From assembly GCA_963662605.1 (NCBI GenBank), contig OY759785.1:3410001-3474000 (forward strand): a DNA stretch of 64,000 nt, read 5' to 3'. This document shows positions 50,168 to 60,201 of this stretch, piece after piece. The notes below the pieces were generated by a model that saw only the letters and a list, made by a program, of their open reading frames with translations, searched no databases and was not told where the DNA came from. A program made the position numbers and the translations under genes. The stretch is from G963662605 sp963662605. GTDB lineage: Bacteria > Bacteroidota > Ignavibacteria > Ignavibacteriales > Ignavibacteriaceae. Position 1 is the stretch's first letter; every line of letters begins with the position of its first letter.

Positions 50168-53100
50168 TTACTTAAGCAAAATCATCTTTGATACGGCGCG
50201 TTGATTACCTGTCTGTACAACACTAAAATAAATACCGCTGGAGAGATGCGCGGCATTGAAATCAACCGTGTAACTTTGAGCCGGGTCGGCAATGTCGTTG
50301 TACAATTCCGTTACTTCACGACCGAGCATATCAAAAATCTTCAAACTCGTTTTCCCTCTTTCAGCAACAGTAAATGATATTTTTGTCGCCGGGTTAAAGG
50401 GATTGGGATAATTGCGAACGATGGTCATTGCCTTCGGTGAAATATTTTCCTCAACACCTACTTTCGTCGTCGTTGAATTCGGAATATGGAAAATCGAATC
50501 AGGAACTGTCGGTACAGCCTGCCCTGACTCATACGCTCCTAAATCGGGGGCTGAGCCGGTGAACGCAAATCCGATATCCTTACCTTTATCTAAAAGCGCG
50601 CTGCCGGAAACCAGACGGGCGAATTTGGTCGGCAAGCTGCCATCCGCCTGACGCGGCTCAATTGCTGCGGACTCCGCCACCGTTGTAAACATTGTTGTAT
50701 CAACGGTAATACCGAGTGTCCATGTACAATTAGTGCAGATGGATGAAGTTGAAATATCTTTCGGTGCCGGACGGTTAGCGCCCCAGTCGGCACAATTAGT
50801 AATAATATTAACAGCCGATTGCTGCATATTGTAACTTCTTCCGCAATGAATTGCTGTGCAGTTTAATAACGTGATTGCATCGGTATTATCATTATATGCA
50901 AATCCGCCTGTCGCTCCCCACATACAATTAAGAGCAACGCAGCGCCGTACGGTCATTTTGCATGCGGTGTTTGCGCCGCCGAGTTTAAATCCGTTGCCGT
51001 CACCGTTGAATGAACTGAATCCCCATATCGCCGGATCGCCATTATGCCATGACCAGCAGTTTTCAAATTGGACTTCATATTCCGTCTGATAGCAATCCCA
51101 ACCGTCATCGCAGTTGTTCCATGAGCGGCAGCCATAAAAGAAATTGCCTTTACCTGCATATAACTTGCAGGCAAAACCGTCAGCGTTTTCATAGTTCGTT
51201 GCCGGATCAACATTTCTATACGAGTCGCAATTAATGCATACATTGTAAGCTGCCCAGTGTTCCGGATTTGCATTAACGGAAATGTCATCTTTATTCAATC
51301 CGATTTGAATACCGGTATCGCCGTTATAATCGAATATACACTGATCAAAAGTAGTGTGCTCGCCCTCGCACTTTACTGCATTATCCGGCGAGTAGCAGAG
51401 TTCCAAACCTTTGAGATACCAGTAAGCCGCAGAAGTATCAACTGTTATACCGCGGGCATAAAAACGGATGTCTTCATTAGCCGGTTTCCAATTTGACCAA
51501 TTAAGAATAGGTTTTTCTCCGGCGAACGCCAGAATAAAAAACCGCTTCGAAGCTGTTCCTTTAGCTGAAAGATGTACGGTCGCGTTGTAATAGTATGTTC
51601 CGCCACGCATGTAAATTGTATCACCGGGTACCGCCAAAGCGACAGCTTTGGAAAGTGAGTAATATGGTTTGGATCTTGAACCGTCACCGGTTGCATCATC
51701 CCCAGTCGGTGAACAGTAAATTGTTCCGGGAGTAAAAGGAATTTCTTCATAAGCAGTACCTGAAACCGCCACGGTTAAATTCTCCGCGCCGCCGCCGGAA
51801 TGTGTAATAACTCCGCTATAAGCTTTGATTGCGGTAGGTTTAAATCGTACATAAACCGGAACAGCGTTAATTGTTCCTGATGTGTATGGAACGCTCAGAA
51901 CGGTATCGAAGCCGCTTCCGCTTGTTAGCGATATTTCAAATCCCGATGGAGCGGTTACGCTAATATTTCCATCCGCAGGTGAAAGAAATTTTCCGGACAA
52001 GGAATAAGTTTTTTCAGGTGAAATCGTATTATACACGACATCTCCGAATGGCACTGAACCAGAGCTAACTGCAAGTCCGGGAATTGTCAGTGTAGAGATA
52101 CTGCCTGTGCCCGGATTGGTAGTATTGTAGTTCTGCGAATTGTTCGTACCAACATTGTATTCAAAAGAAGCAAAATAATACGTGGTGCCCGTTGTGAGTC
52201 CGGTTACTGTAACTTCGTTGTCACTGCCATCCATTACAACTTTATTTCCATTGCCTTTATCTACGGCTGTGGCATAATTGCTGTTTACATCGGCTTCAAT
52301 ATTACCGTCAGCGGGGACATATGATACTGGCGCATCTGCCCTGATAACTAATATTCTTTTTGCCCCGTTTCCTCCGGTTGCTTTTACAACGATTGACTTT
52401 CCTGTGGTCGCTCCGAATGAAATTGCCGCTTGTTGTGTCGGTTCGACAGCGATAGCCGTAGCAGTCAGACTTAAATCTTTTTCAACCGCACCGGTACTTG
52501 TATGAGATATAGTTCCCGTGATTTTTCCTTCCGCAGCTGCCGGATTGCATTTCACGTACACTGTTGATTCTGCAAGCGTACCGGCGGTTTGAGGCAGAGT
52601 TACCGAAGCACTAAATGAGCTATTGTCCGAACTGACCTGAAACGCACCTGATGCAGTAACAACAACATCAGCATTTAGTCGTTTGCCGGAAAGAGCGTAT
52701 GACTGCGACGCGGATGCTGTACCCGCAACCAGCGTTCCAAAATCAGGAAGTGATGCTGCCGAAAGTGTAATAACGGGAACATTGGCGTTTACAATTGCAC
52801 CGGTAAAAGCAACATTTTTAACATACAACTTTCTGCTTGAGCTTACCCCGGAGGCTTTGGCATAAACATACATACGGATAACATAGGTGTGACCGTTTTC
52901 AAATGTACCTGCAAGTGTCCCGAAATTAACATTTGAGGTTCCGCCGCTTGCCACGTCCTGAGCCGTGCCTATGGTTGTCCAGCTTCCGGCACCATCAACC
53001 TGATATGCAAGCGATAAAACCTGACTGCCGCTGCTGCCCGAGACCTTAGCGGTGAGAGTCAGTCCGGTAATTGTCAAATGACTTGCCGCATCAGGAGAGA

Positions 53101-53371
53101 GCGGAAAATCCAAACTCATTCCTTCCGTTGCAGTTGTCGGCCAGTTTGATGTGTATGAACAGGCAAAGCCATCAGTGCTGTGCGCCCCGCTGCTGAAAGT
53201 AGTTCCGGGAACCATTGCGGATGCCAGAACATTAGATGCCTGGGCTCCGGTAACTGCTACGGTTTTATCTGAGGTTAATGCCCATGTGGCGGTGTATTGT
53301 GCGTAGGTATTTGATGTAAAGAGGAGAGTTATGCAGATATAACAAAATACCGATGTAAATTTTCTCATCAT
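50168..53371 (-). CDS. PL9 pectate lyase with long N-terminal region and T9SS tail (chimera-like)
   Basis: A 1067-aa protein starting at ATG 53371 (an ATG at 53368 is also possible; the longer frame starts with TTG). After a signal peptide comes a roughly 530-aa region almost the same as that of the CE8 gene (YTATWALTSDKTVAVTGAQ, SSRKLYVKNVAFTG, Ig-like and FN3-like parts). A PL9 beta-helix (about 550-970) follows with ENADGFACK, DDGWD (about 755) and GNGFKLGG (about 795), closely matching the CBM-PL9 gene. The T9SS tail NYPNPFNPATKI starts at about 990. It seems to be a recombinant of the two neighbouring genes. It cleaves polygalacturonate. Confidence 0.9.
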   Translation of the reverse strand: MMRKFTSVFCYICITLLFTSNTYAQYTATWALTSDKTVAVTGAQASNVLASAMVPGTTFSSGAHSTDGFACSYTSNWPTTATEGMSLDFPLSPDAASHLTITGLTLTAKVSGSSGSQVLSLAYQVDGAGSWTTIGTAQDVASGGTSNVNFGTLAGTFENGHTYVIRMYVYAKASGVSSSRKLYVKNVAFTGAIVNANVPVITLSAASLPDFGTLVAGTASASQSYALSGKRLNADVVVTASGAFQVSSDNSSFSASVTLPQTAGTLAESTVYVKCNPAAAEGKITGTISHTSTGAVEKDLSLTATAIAVEPTQQAAISFGATTGKSIVVKATGGNGAKRILVIRADAPVSYVPADGNIEADVNSNYATAVDKGNGNKVVMDGSDNEVTVTGLTTGTTYYFASFEYNVGTNNSQNYNTTNPGTGSISTLTIPGLAVSSGSVPFGDVVYNTISPEKTYSLSGKFLSPADGNISVTAPSGFEISLTSGSGFDTVLSVPYTSGTINAVPVYVRFKPTAIKAYSGVITHSGGGAENLTVAVSGTAYEEIPFTPGTIYCSPTGDDATGDGSRSKPYYSLSKAVALAVPGDTIYMRGGTYYYNATVHLSAKGTASKRFFILAFAGEKPILNWSNWKPANEDIRFYARGITVDTSAAYWYLKGLELCYSPDNAVKCEGEHTTFDQCIFDYNGDTGIQIGLNKDDISVNANPEHWAAYNVCINCDSYRNVDPATNYENADGFACKLYAGKGNFFYGCRSWNNCDDGWDCYQTEYEVQFENCWSWHNGDPAIWGFSSFNGDGNGFKLGGANTACKMTVRRCVALNCMWGATGGFAYNDNTDAITLLNCTAIHCGRSYNMQQSAVNIITNCADWGANRPAPKDISTSSICTNCTWTLGITVDTTMFTTVAESAAIEPRQADGSLPTKFARLVSGSALLDKGKDIGFAFTGSAPDLGAYESGQAVPTVPDSIFHIPNSTTTKVGVEENISPKAMTIVRNYPNPFNPATKISFTVAERGKTSLKIFDMLGREVTELYNDIADPAQSYTVDFNAAHLSSGIYFSVVQTGNQRAVSKMILLK

Positions 53372-53447
53372 AGATTTCTCAATTCTTATTAGCAAATCGG
53401 AGAGCGGGTTTCAGACCGCTCCCCGGTATTAAATGAATTACAGCAGC

Positions 53448-56400
53448 TTACTTAAGGAGCATCATTTTTTTAGTTTGCATAGTATTACCCGCTTTAAGCG
53501 TGTAGATATATAAACCGCTCGCGAGGTTTGCTGCATTAAACCGGCATTCATATTCGCCTGCCGTTTTAACATTATTTACCAGCATTGCAACTTCTTTACC
53601 GAGCATATCGAAAACTTTTAGAACGACATTTCCGGTTGAAGGCACCTGATATTTAATTACCGTTGAAGGGTTAAAAGGATTCGGATAATTTTGTTCAAGT
53701 GTAACCTTTTCCGGTTTTAATGTGTTCTCTTCAGCTATACTGGTCGGATTGAATTCATAAGCGCCCAAATCGGGAGCCGAACCAAAGTACGCGATACCGA
53801 CATCAATACCTTTATCAATAAGGACGCTGCCCGGTTTCAATTTTGCAAAGCCGTTGTTCGGCAGTTTGCCGTCAGCTTCCCGCGGGGCAAGCGCATCCGC
53901 TTCACTCGTGCTGATAAAATCGCTATAGTCTGCGGCAATTGACAAATCCCATGAATTATTAACCGATACCACTGTGCTGGAGAAGTCGGTTACAAATTTT
54001 GCACCTGATTTCGGATCAAAGCCGACACAGTTTTTCAACACGTGAGGTTCGGATTGAAATTTAAATATCTTTCCACCATCCCACCCGGTGCAATTTAACA
54101 CGGTAACCGCACTGCCATTGTTATTATCATTAAAGCAGCACACCGCTCCGTAAATACAATTGAATGCAACACAATTCTTAATTAAAATAGGACATGGTTC
54201 ACCGTTGCCGCCGAGTTTGAATCCGTTTCCATCTCCGTTAAAAGAGGTAAAGCCCCATAAAGAAGGATCTCCGTTATGGAATGCCCAGCAATTTTCAATG
54301 GTTATCTGATAATTCGTCATATAACAGTCCCAGCCGTCATCGCAGTTATTCCACGAACGGCATCCGTAAAAGTAATTATCATAACCGGCAAATAATTTAC
54401 ACGCAAACCCGTCGGCGTTCTCATAGTCGGTCGCCGGATCGGAATTCCTGTAGGCGTCACAGTTAATAACACGATTGTAAGCGGCGTAGTTTTCCGGATC
54501 GGGATTTGAAGAAAGAGTATCTTTTCCAAGCCCAATTTGTAACCCGGAATCTCCGTTATGATGGAATATACATTGATCAAAGGTTGTATGCGCACCTTCA
54601 CATTTAACGCCATTATCGGGCGCATAGCAAATCTCAAGTTTTTTCAATGTCCAGTATTTTGCCGTTTTATCTACTTTCATGCCCCGTGCAGAACCTCTGA
54701 TAGCCTCAGTCGTTGGCTTCCAGTTCGACCAATCCATAACCGGCTTTTCATCCGGATATGCGATTATTGATATAGGTTTATCTGCGGTGGCAGCTGTTGT
54801 CAGCATAACTGTTGAGTTATAATAATAAGTTCCGCCGTGCATCCAGATGGTATCTCCGGGTACAGCTTTTACGACAGCTTTATGTAATGAGTAGAAGGGA
54901 TCATCATATGTACCGGTTGCGGTTACATCATTGCCATCAGGTGCACAAAAAATGCCGCGAGTAATAAAATTGGAGAAATCCTTTCCCGAACCATATACTG
55001 AAATTGTATCTGCCGGTGCGCCGCCTCCGGATATTACGAGAACACCGGTAATATTATCGGCAACGGACGATGGACGAAACCTTGCATATAAAGTTGTTGC
55101 TGTTAATGCAGAACCCGTGTATGCTATATCTACCGACTTACCGAAAACGCCGGTATTTGAAGATGATACTTCAAAATCACCGTTAGCAGCAATATTGATA
55201 TTTCCTGCCGAAGGATTAAGATACAAACCGGAAACGATGAATGGTTTTACTTTCGAGAGCGAATCTTTTAGTACATTGCCAAACCCGATGCTTACCGGAG
55301 AGACTGAAAGTCCGGGAACGGTCAGGGTTGTCACGTTAGCCGTACCCGGATTTGCGAGCAGGTAATTCTCCGAACTAGAGACATCGCCGTTATATTCATA
55401 TGAAGCGAAATAGTAAAGGCTGTTTACTGTCAGGCCGCTGACGGTAATAACGTTTGCACTGCCGGAGTATATAATTTTATTTCCGTTGCCCTGATCGGCG
55501 GCACCCGCAAAGGAAGAATTGATACCTGTACCATCCGCACCGTCTGAAGGAGTCCAGTTTACTGCACTGCCTCCTTTTGCGACAATGATTCTATTCCCGC
55601 CATCACCGCCGGAGAGCGTTAATTTGACTGAATTGCCGCTCACTTCACTAACCGCAATAGATGATTGTTTTACAGGCTCCGTCGCAATAGCTTTCCCGTC
55701 AATATTTACTTCAACGGTGGTGGCACCGGTACTTTTATTCGAGATAACACCGGCGGTTACACCTGTTGCTGCTATCGGAGAAAAGCGAGCATAAATTGTA
55801 GTTGCGGTCACAACACCACTGACCGGAGTAAGAGAAAGCGACGAATAAAAATTTGTATTGTCGGTACTTACCTGAAATCCATTTGGTGCACTAACGGCAA
55901 TGTCACTTGTCAGGTTTGCGCCATCAACCGAATATGAAGAAGAGGATGAGGTATTTCCCATAACCAACATTCCGAAGCTTGGCAGAGTAGTTGCAGAAAT
56001 GCGAATGTAAGGAGCGGTTACCTGCGTAATGGTAACATCATCAAGATACATTGATGTCCCCTGCCCGTTCTGGAATTTCACACGGACGCTGTTACTCGTT
56101 TCATTTAGGGTAATTGTATTTGATGTAAATGAAGATGTTGTTGAAGAATTTCCCGCTGTTGTCCACGCCCCGCCGTTTATTGAAATATATACGGTGATAA
56201 TAGACGAACTTCCCGATTTTGCCCAATATGTTATTGTCCCTACTGTGTTTAAAGTAGGAGTGATAATATACGAAGCATCTGTCGAACTGGATGCCAGGGC
56301 GCATCCGTAGTTGCCTCCATGCTTTGTTCCGGACTGGCTGCATTTGTACATGGACCATGAACCGGAGCTTAGGGTATAGCTTGTCAGTGTGGATGGAGCG

Positions 56401-56507
56401 CTGCTTGGCATACCGGTTTCAAATCCTTCAACCAGCTGAGCGTGCACAGCAGCACCGAATATGATAAACTGAATAAGAACAAGATACAAGAATTTTACTT
56501 TGTTCAC
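53448..56507 (-). CDS. PL9 pectate lyase with jelly-roll-like N-terminus and T9SS tail
   Basis: A 1019-aa protein. I start at the GTG at 56507, which has GGAG 8-11 nt upstream and yields a clean signal peptide (KFLYLVLIQFIIFGAAVHAQ); the longer ATG frame places 25 polar residues before it. The N-terminal domain (about 22-165: LVEGFETGMPSS, SNSVRVKFQNGQGTSMYLDDVTIT) is a choice-of-anchor/MAM-like jelly roll, different from its neighbours. Ig-like and FN3-like parts follow, then PL9 (about 516-930) with ENADGFACK, DDGWD (about 725) and GNGFKLGG, then the T9SS tail from about 943. It cleaves polygalacturonate. Confidence 0.9.
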   Translation of the reverse strand: MNKVKFLYLVLIQFIIFGAAVHAQLVEGFETGMPSSAPSTLTSYTLSSGSWSMYKCSQSGTKHGGNYGCALASSSTDASYIITPTLNTVGTITYWAKSGSSSIITVYISINGGAWTTAGNSSTTSSFTSNTITLNETSNSVRVKFQNGQGTSMYLDDVTITQVTAPYIRISATTLPSFGMLVMGNTSSSSSYSVDGANLTSDIAVSAPNGFQVSTDNTNFYSSLSLTPVSGVVTATTIYARFSPIAATGVTAGVISNKSTGATTVEVNIDGKAIATEPVKQSSIAVSEVSGNSVKLTLSGGDGGNRIIVAKGGSAVNWTPSDGADGTGINSSFAGAADQGNGNKIIYSGSANVITVSGLTVNSLYYFASYEYNGDVSSSENYLLANPGTANVTTLTVPGLSVSPVSIGFGNVLKDSLSKVKPFIVSGLYLNPSAGNINIAANGDFEVSSSNTGVFGKSVDIAYTGSALTATTLYARFRPSSVADNITGVLVISGGGAPADTISVYGSGKDFSNFITRGIFCAPDGNDVTATGTYDDPFYSLHKAVVKAVPGDTIWMHGGTYYYNSTVMLTTAATADKPISIIAYPDEKPVMDWSNWKPTTEAIRGSARGMKVDKTAKYWTLKKLEICYAPDNGVKCEGAHTTFDQCIFHHNGDSGLQIGLGKDTLSSNPDPENYAAYNRVINCDAYRNSDPATDYENADGFACKLFAGYDNYFYGCRSWNNCDDGWDCYMTNYQITIENCWAFHNGDPSLWGFTSFNGDGNGFKLGGNGEPCPILIKNCVAFNCIYGAVCCFNDNNNGSAVTVLNCTGWDGGKIFKFQSEPHVLKNCVGFDPKSGAKFVTDFSSTVVSVNNSWDLSIAADYSDFISTSEADALAPREADGKLPNNGFAKLKPGSVLIDKGIDVGIAYFGSAPDLGAYEFNPTSIAEENTLKPEKVTLEQNYPNPFNPSTVIKYQVPSTGNVVLKVFDMLGKEVAMLVNNVKTAGEYECRFNAANLASGLYIYTLKAGNTMQTKKMMLLK

Positions 56508-56627
56508 GTTTTTCTCCAATGAAATTAGGCTACAGATATGATTGACGGCAGATGATCGAACAATACAAAGAAATAGTATCAATCAGTGTCTATGGCATAT
56601 CCTATCGAAATTGTTCACTATATAAAA

Positions 56628-56657
56628 ACCCCCGTTTGAATTGCTCGCACGGGGGAT
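56628..56657 (-). terminator. Terminator after the first PL9 gene
   Basis: On the minus strand CCCCCGT and ACGGGGG enclose a 13-nt loop and are followed by TTTTTATATAG, 22 nt past the stop codon. It suggests that the 59819-56679 gene is its own transcription unit. Confidence 0.85.
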
Positions 56658-56678
56658 TAATAATTACTACAATGATGA

Positions 56679-59600
56679 TTACTTGATTAACATCATTTTT
56701 TTAACTTGGCTGTATTTGCCGGCTGTAACACTATAGATATACAGACCACTTGGCAAATGCGAAGCGTCAAACGTTACACGATAGATTCCGGAAGATTTCT
56801 CTTCGTTAACCAACGTGGCAACTTCTTTTCCAAGAATGTTGTAGACCTTCAAAGTAACAAAGCTGTTATTCGGTATCTGATAACTGATAACCGTTGATGG
56901 GTTGAACGGATTAGGATAGTTTTGATCAACCTTGAACGAACGGGGTCCGATAATGGGTTCATATTCCTTAACCGCGCTGACCAATCCGTATTCGAACGGT
57001 CCGAGATCCGGAGCACTGCCATAGAACGGAATGCCGACATCCTGGCCTTTATTAATAAGTCCGCTTGTTTCTTTCAGGCGATAGAGGTCAGAAACCTGTA
57101 ACGAACCATCGGCATTACGCGGCAGTTTAGCAAGAGAAGAGTCGGCGCTGACAAAATCAGCATCACTCACGGTAACTCCTGCCCATGTATAGCCGGTCTG
57201 GAATTTCAAAGCAGCCCATGAATTGTTCTGAACAACACCGTCAACAAATTTAATGTATGGAGAAGTTGTCCCTTTGTATTGAACTGAGTTCTTGCAAGTC
57301 AACGTTCCGTTTGTTGAAGCCTTATAGAAGTTATAATCGAGATATGAGTTACCCCATGAAAGGCAGTTCAACATGGTATGTCCGGCTAAATTGGAGTTCT
57401 GATCGAATCCTTTTCCACCCGAATCGCCGACATTATCAAAGGAGATGCAATTTCTCATGATGTGAGGAACGCAAACAGGAGACCCGCCAATTTTAAATCC
57501 GTTTCCATTACCCGCTGAACTTTTTATATAATAATTTCCGTTGCGCCAGCACCAGCAGCTATCCATAACAACAGTGCTGTCAGCCTGCCACAAATCCCAA
57601 CCGTCGTCGGAGTTTTCCCATGAACGACAGTGTGCGAATCTGTTCCCGCTTCCAATGTTCCATTTAGCAGCAAAACCGTCGGCGTTACCACCGTTACCTC
57701 TGGTATCATAATTCCAGAACGCATCGCAATTTACAATAGAATTGTTTGCCGGGAAAATTGACTCAAGGTGCGCACCGAGCTTAAAGCCGGAGTCGCCGCA
57801 TTTATAAAACCGGCAGTTTTCAACAATGTTATTGTTTCCTAACAGCCACATACCGTTGTGCGGCGCATTAACAACATCAATTCCATAAAATTTACTATTG
57901 TTACCATAAAAAACAATGACGTCTATACCGGCCGTACCGTTCGTGGAAGCATCAATAATTGCTCTCTCGTCCGGATAGCTTCTGATTGTTACATCTGAGA
58001 GCGTTTTATCTCTGACAATAATGGAATCTTTAGCATACGTTCCACCGCGAAGAACAAGGGTCAAGCCTGCCTGAAGCTTCAATACAGCGCCCTGAATGCT
58101 CTTATACGGTTTATCAATTGAACCGGTTCCGGTTACATCGTTGCCATCAACGGCAACATAGATAGCTTTTCCAATAACTGAAGCACTATCGCGTCCAAAG
58201 CCGCTCAGGCTTACCGATACGTCAGTTGCATTGCCGCCGCTGATTGCAATTGTACCAAAATAGTTTTTAATCGAATCAACAGTGAACTGAACATACAACG
58301 GAACAGCTGTAAGTGTAGCGCCTGTATAAGGAATACTCAACGCCTGGCTGTAACCGCTTCCCGATGTCGTGGAAATCTGGAAGTTTCCGGTAGAAGTAAC
58401 GCTGATAGATCCATCGGCCGGTTCAAGGAATTTTCCCGATACGGTAAGTGATTTTTCAACCGGTGCAGAACCGATAACGACATTACCGAATGAAAGTGCT
58501 GCTGTTGAGACACTCAAACCGGGAACGGTTAACGTGGTTGCTGCTGCAAAACCCGGTGAGGCAAGCAGATAATTTTCTGTTCCGTTATTTCCATTGTATT
58601 CAAAAACGGCAAAGTTATATTTTGTTGCGACTTGCAATCCGGTAACCGTGACACTTCTTGAAACTGAGTCAGGTAAATTGAAAACGACTCTTGTTGCGGA
58701 CCCCTGATTTGTTGCTGCTGCAAAATTGGCATCAACACCGGTCAGGCTTTTGCCGTCGGTCGGAGTCCATGTAGGAATATCATTTTCGCAGGCAGTGATA
58801 ATTCTGCTCTTTCCGTTACCGGGTGTAATGGTCAACTGGACCGATGTACCGGTAATGGTTCCGACTGTTAGTGAAGATTGCGCTGTCGGCTCAACAGATA
58901 TAGCGGTACCGGATACGGCTAAAGTTTTTGTACCGGCTCCTGCGCTGGTATGCGTAATTGAACCGGAGAGATTTCCACCTGCAGTAGCGGGAGAAAATTT
59001 CACATAAACCGTAGTCAAAGCTAAAATGCTGTCGGTTTTATTCAAAGTTACCGATGCACTAAACGTCGTATTGTCTAAGCTTACTAAAAATGGAGTTTGT
59101 GCTGTAACAACTACGTTGTCGGTGAGTTTTGTTCCGCTTACGGTATATGATTGCGATGACGAACTCGTTCCTGCAACCAAAGTTCCGAACGAAGGCAGTG
59201 TCAGCGTTGATAAGAAAATTGATGGAACATTAGCATTTGTTGTAGTTCCGGTAAACGCGACGTTCTTTATATATACTTTTCTGCTTGAAGAAACCGAAGA
59301 GGCTCCTGCATAAACGTATAAGCGGACAACATAGGTGTGTCCGTTTGCGAAATATTGTGATAGCGATCCGAATGTTACGTTTGAAGTTCCACCGCTCGGT
59401 ACCGACTGAGCACTTCCAATCGTAGTCCAGGCTCCGGCACCGTCAACCTGATAAGCCAGTGATAATGCCTGACTGTTGCTGCTGCCGGAGATCTTTACCG
59501 TCATAGTAAGACCGGTAACCGTCATGTGGCTGCTCGCATCAGGTGAAAGTGGAAAGTCAATGTTAAGTCCGTCGGTAGGAACAGTCGGCCATGTTGTGGT

Positions 59601-59819
59601 GTAAGCACATTGGAAACCGTCTGAATTATGGGTTCCGCTGGCGAAATTAGTTCCGGGAACCATTTGCGATGCAGCAACGCTGGTTGCTTGAGCACCGGTA
59701 ACTGTTGGCACCTTTGCTGCAGTTGCATCAAGAGGCCAGGTCGCTGTAAACTGTGCATAAACACTTCCTGTAAGCGCAAATACACATATAACAGCAACTA
59801 AAGTAAACCATTTTCTCAT
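56679..59819 (-). CDS. PL9 pectate lyase with long N-terminal region and T9SS tail
   Basis: A 1046-aa protein with a signal peptide (1-22) and an N-terminal region like that of the CE8 and 50168 genes (FTATWPLDATAAKVPTVTGAQ, SSRKVYIKNVAFTG, FGTLVAGTSSSSQSY). A more divergent PL9 beta-helix (about 553-930) follows with GNADGFAAK, DDGWD (about 740) and GNGFKIGG retaining all calcium Asp and the Lys, then a T9SS tail (DQNYPNPFNPSTVI, from about 970). AAGGATGAGAC precedes the ATG. A candidate operator palindrome lies about 170 nt upstream and a terminator follows. It cleaves polygalacturonate. Confidence 0.9.
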   Translation of the reverse strand: MRKWFTLVAVICVFALTGSVYAQFTATWPLDATAAKVPTVTGAQATSVAASQMVPGTNFASGTHNSDGFQCAYTTTWPTVPTDGLNIDFPLSPDASSHMTVTGLTMTVKISGSSNSQALSLAYQVDGAGAWTTIGSAQSVPSGGTSNVTFGSLSQYFANGHTYVVRLYVYAGASSVSSSRKVYIKNVAFTGTTTNANVPSIFLSTLTLPSFGTLVAGTSSSSQSYTVSGTKLTDNVVVTAQTPFLVSLDNTTFSASVTLNKTDSILALTTVYVKFSPATAGGNLSGSITHTSAGAGTKTLAVSGTAISVEPTAQSSLTVGTITGTSVQLTITPGNGKSRIITACENDIPTWTPTDGKSLTGVDANFAAATNQGSATRVVFNLPDSVSRSVTVTGLQVATKYNFAVFEYNGNNGTENYLLASPGFAAATTLTVPGLSVSTAALSFGNVVIGSAPVEKSLTVSGKFLEPADGSISVTSTGNFQISTTSGSGYSQALSIPYTGATLTAVPLYVQFTVDSIKNYFGTIAISGGNATDVSVSLSGFGRDSASVIGKAIYVAVDGNDVTGTGSIDKPYKSIQGAVLKLQAGLTLVLRGGTYAKDSIIVRDKTLSDVTIRSYPDERAIIDASTNGTAGIDVIVFYGNNSKFYGIDVVNAPHNGMWLLGNNNIVENCRFYKCGDSGFKLGAHLESIFPANNSIVNCDAFWNYDTRGNGGNADGFAAKWNIGSGNRFAHCRSWENSDDGWDLWQADSTVVMDSCWCWRNGNYYIKSSAGNGNGFKIGGSPVCVPHIMRNCISFDNVGDSGGKGFDQNSNLAGHTMLNCLSWGNSYLDYNFYKASTNGTLTCKNSVQYKGTTSPYIKFVDGVVQNNSWAALKFQTGYTWAGVTVSDADFVSADSSLAKLPRNADGSLQVSDLYRLKETSGLINKGQDVGIPFYGSAPDLGPFEYGLVSAVKEYEPIIGPRSFKVDQNYPNPFNPSTVISYQIPNNSFVTLKVYNILGKEVATLVNEEKSSGIYRVTFDASHLPSGLYIYSVTAGKYSQVKKMMLIK

Positions 59820-60123
59820 GTCTCATCCTTCGTGTTGATATATTATATGTAAGTATAAAGTCTAATAATCAAATTCAAGTCTAAGCTGCAGAAAAGTCTC
59901 TTGCCGTGTACGGTAAAAATCACCTATTCGGAACGCAGAAAATAAAACGCATCATACCGGTTTTGAGAGAAAAAAGTTAATCGTTTAAGTTAACGATAAA
60001 CTTGCATGAAAAATTCTTTATAAATTCTATCAGAGTCAAGAAGAATTTTACTTTTTTTACTGTATTATTAAAGAATTTTAATTTTTGGACTAATTGATTC
60101 CACACTGGATAGCCTATTACAAA
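59820..60123. other. Upstream region of the PL9 gene at 59819
   Basis: About 300 nt with no gene. It contains a palindromic candidate operator (59977-60000), AT-rich DNA on both sides, and no exact -33/-7 pair that I could find. Confidence 0.5.
59977..60000. promoter_or_regulatory. Candidate operator O2 upstream of PL9 gene
   Basis: The arms GTTAATCGTT and AACGATAAAC (9 of 10 pairing) surround TAAGTT. The same central hexamer, spacing and CG-containing arms occur in O1 upstream of the PL1 gene. The CG in each half-site and the dyad design suggest a dimeric helix-turn-helix repressor. Confidence 0.5.
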
Positions 60124-60161
60124 AGAAAATGAGGAATGTCCCTTGGACAACCTCATTTTCT
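60124..60161 (-). terminator. Terminator of the PL1 gene
   Basis: A long hairpin: outer stem AGAAAATGAGG/CCTCATTTTCT, inner stem TGTCC/GGACA with a CTT loop. On the minus strand it ends in TTTTCTTTTGT. Confidence 0.85.
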
Positions 60162-60201
60162 AAGACGTTACAATAAACAGCGGGCAGACGAAAAATAGCG
60201 G

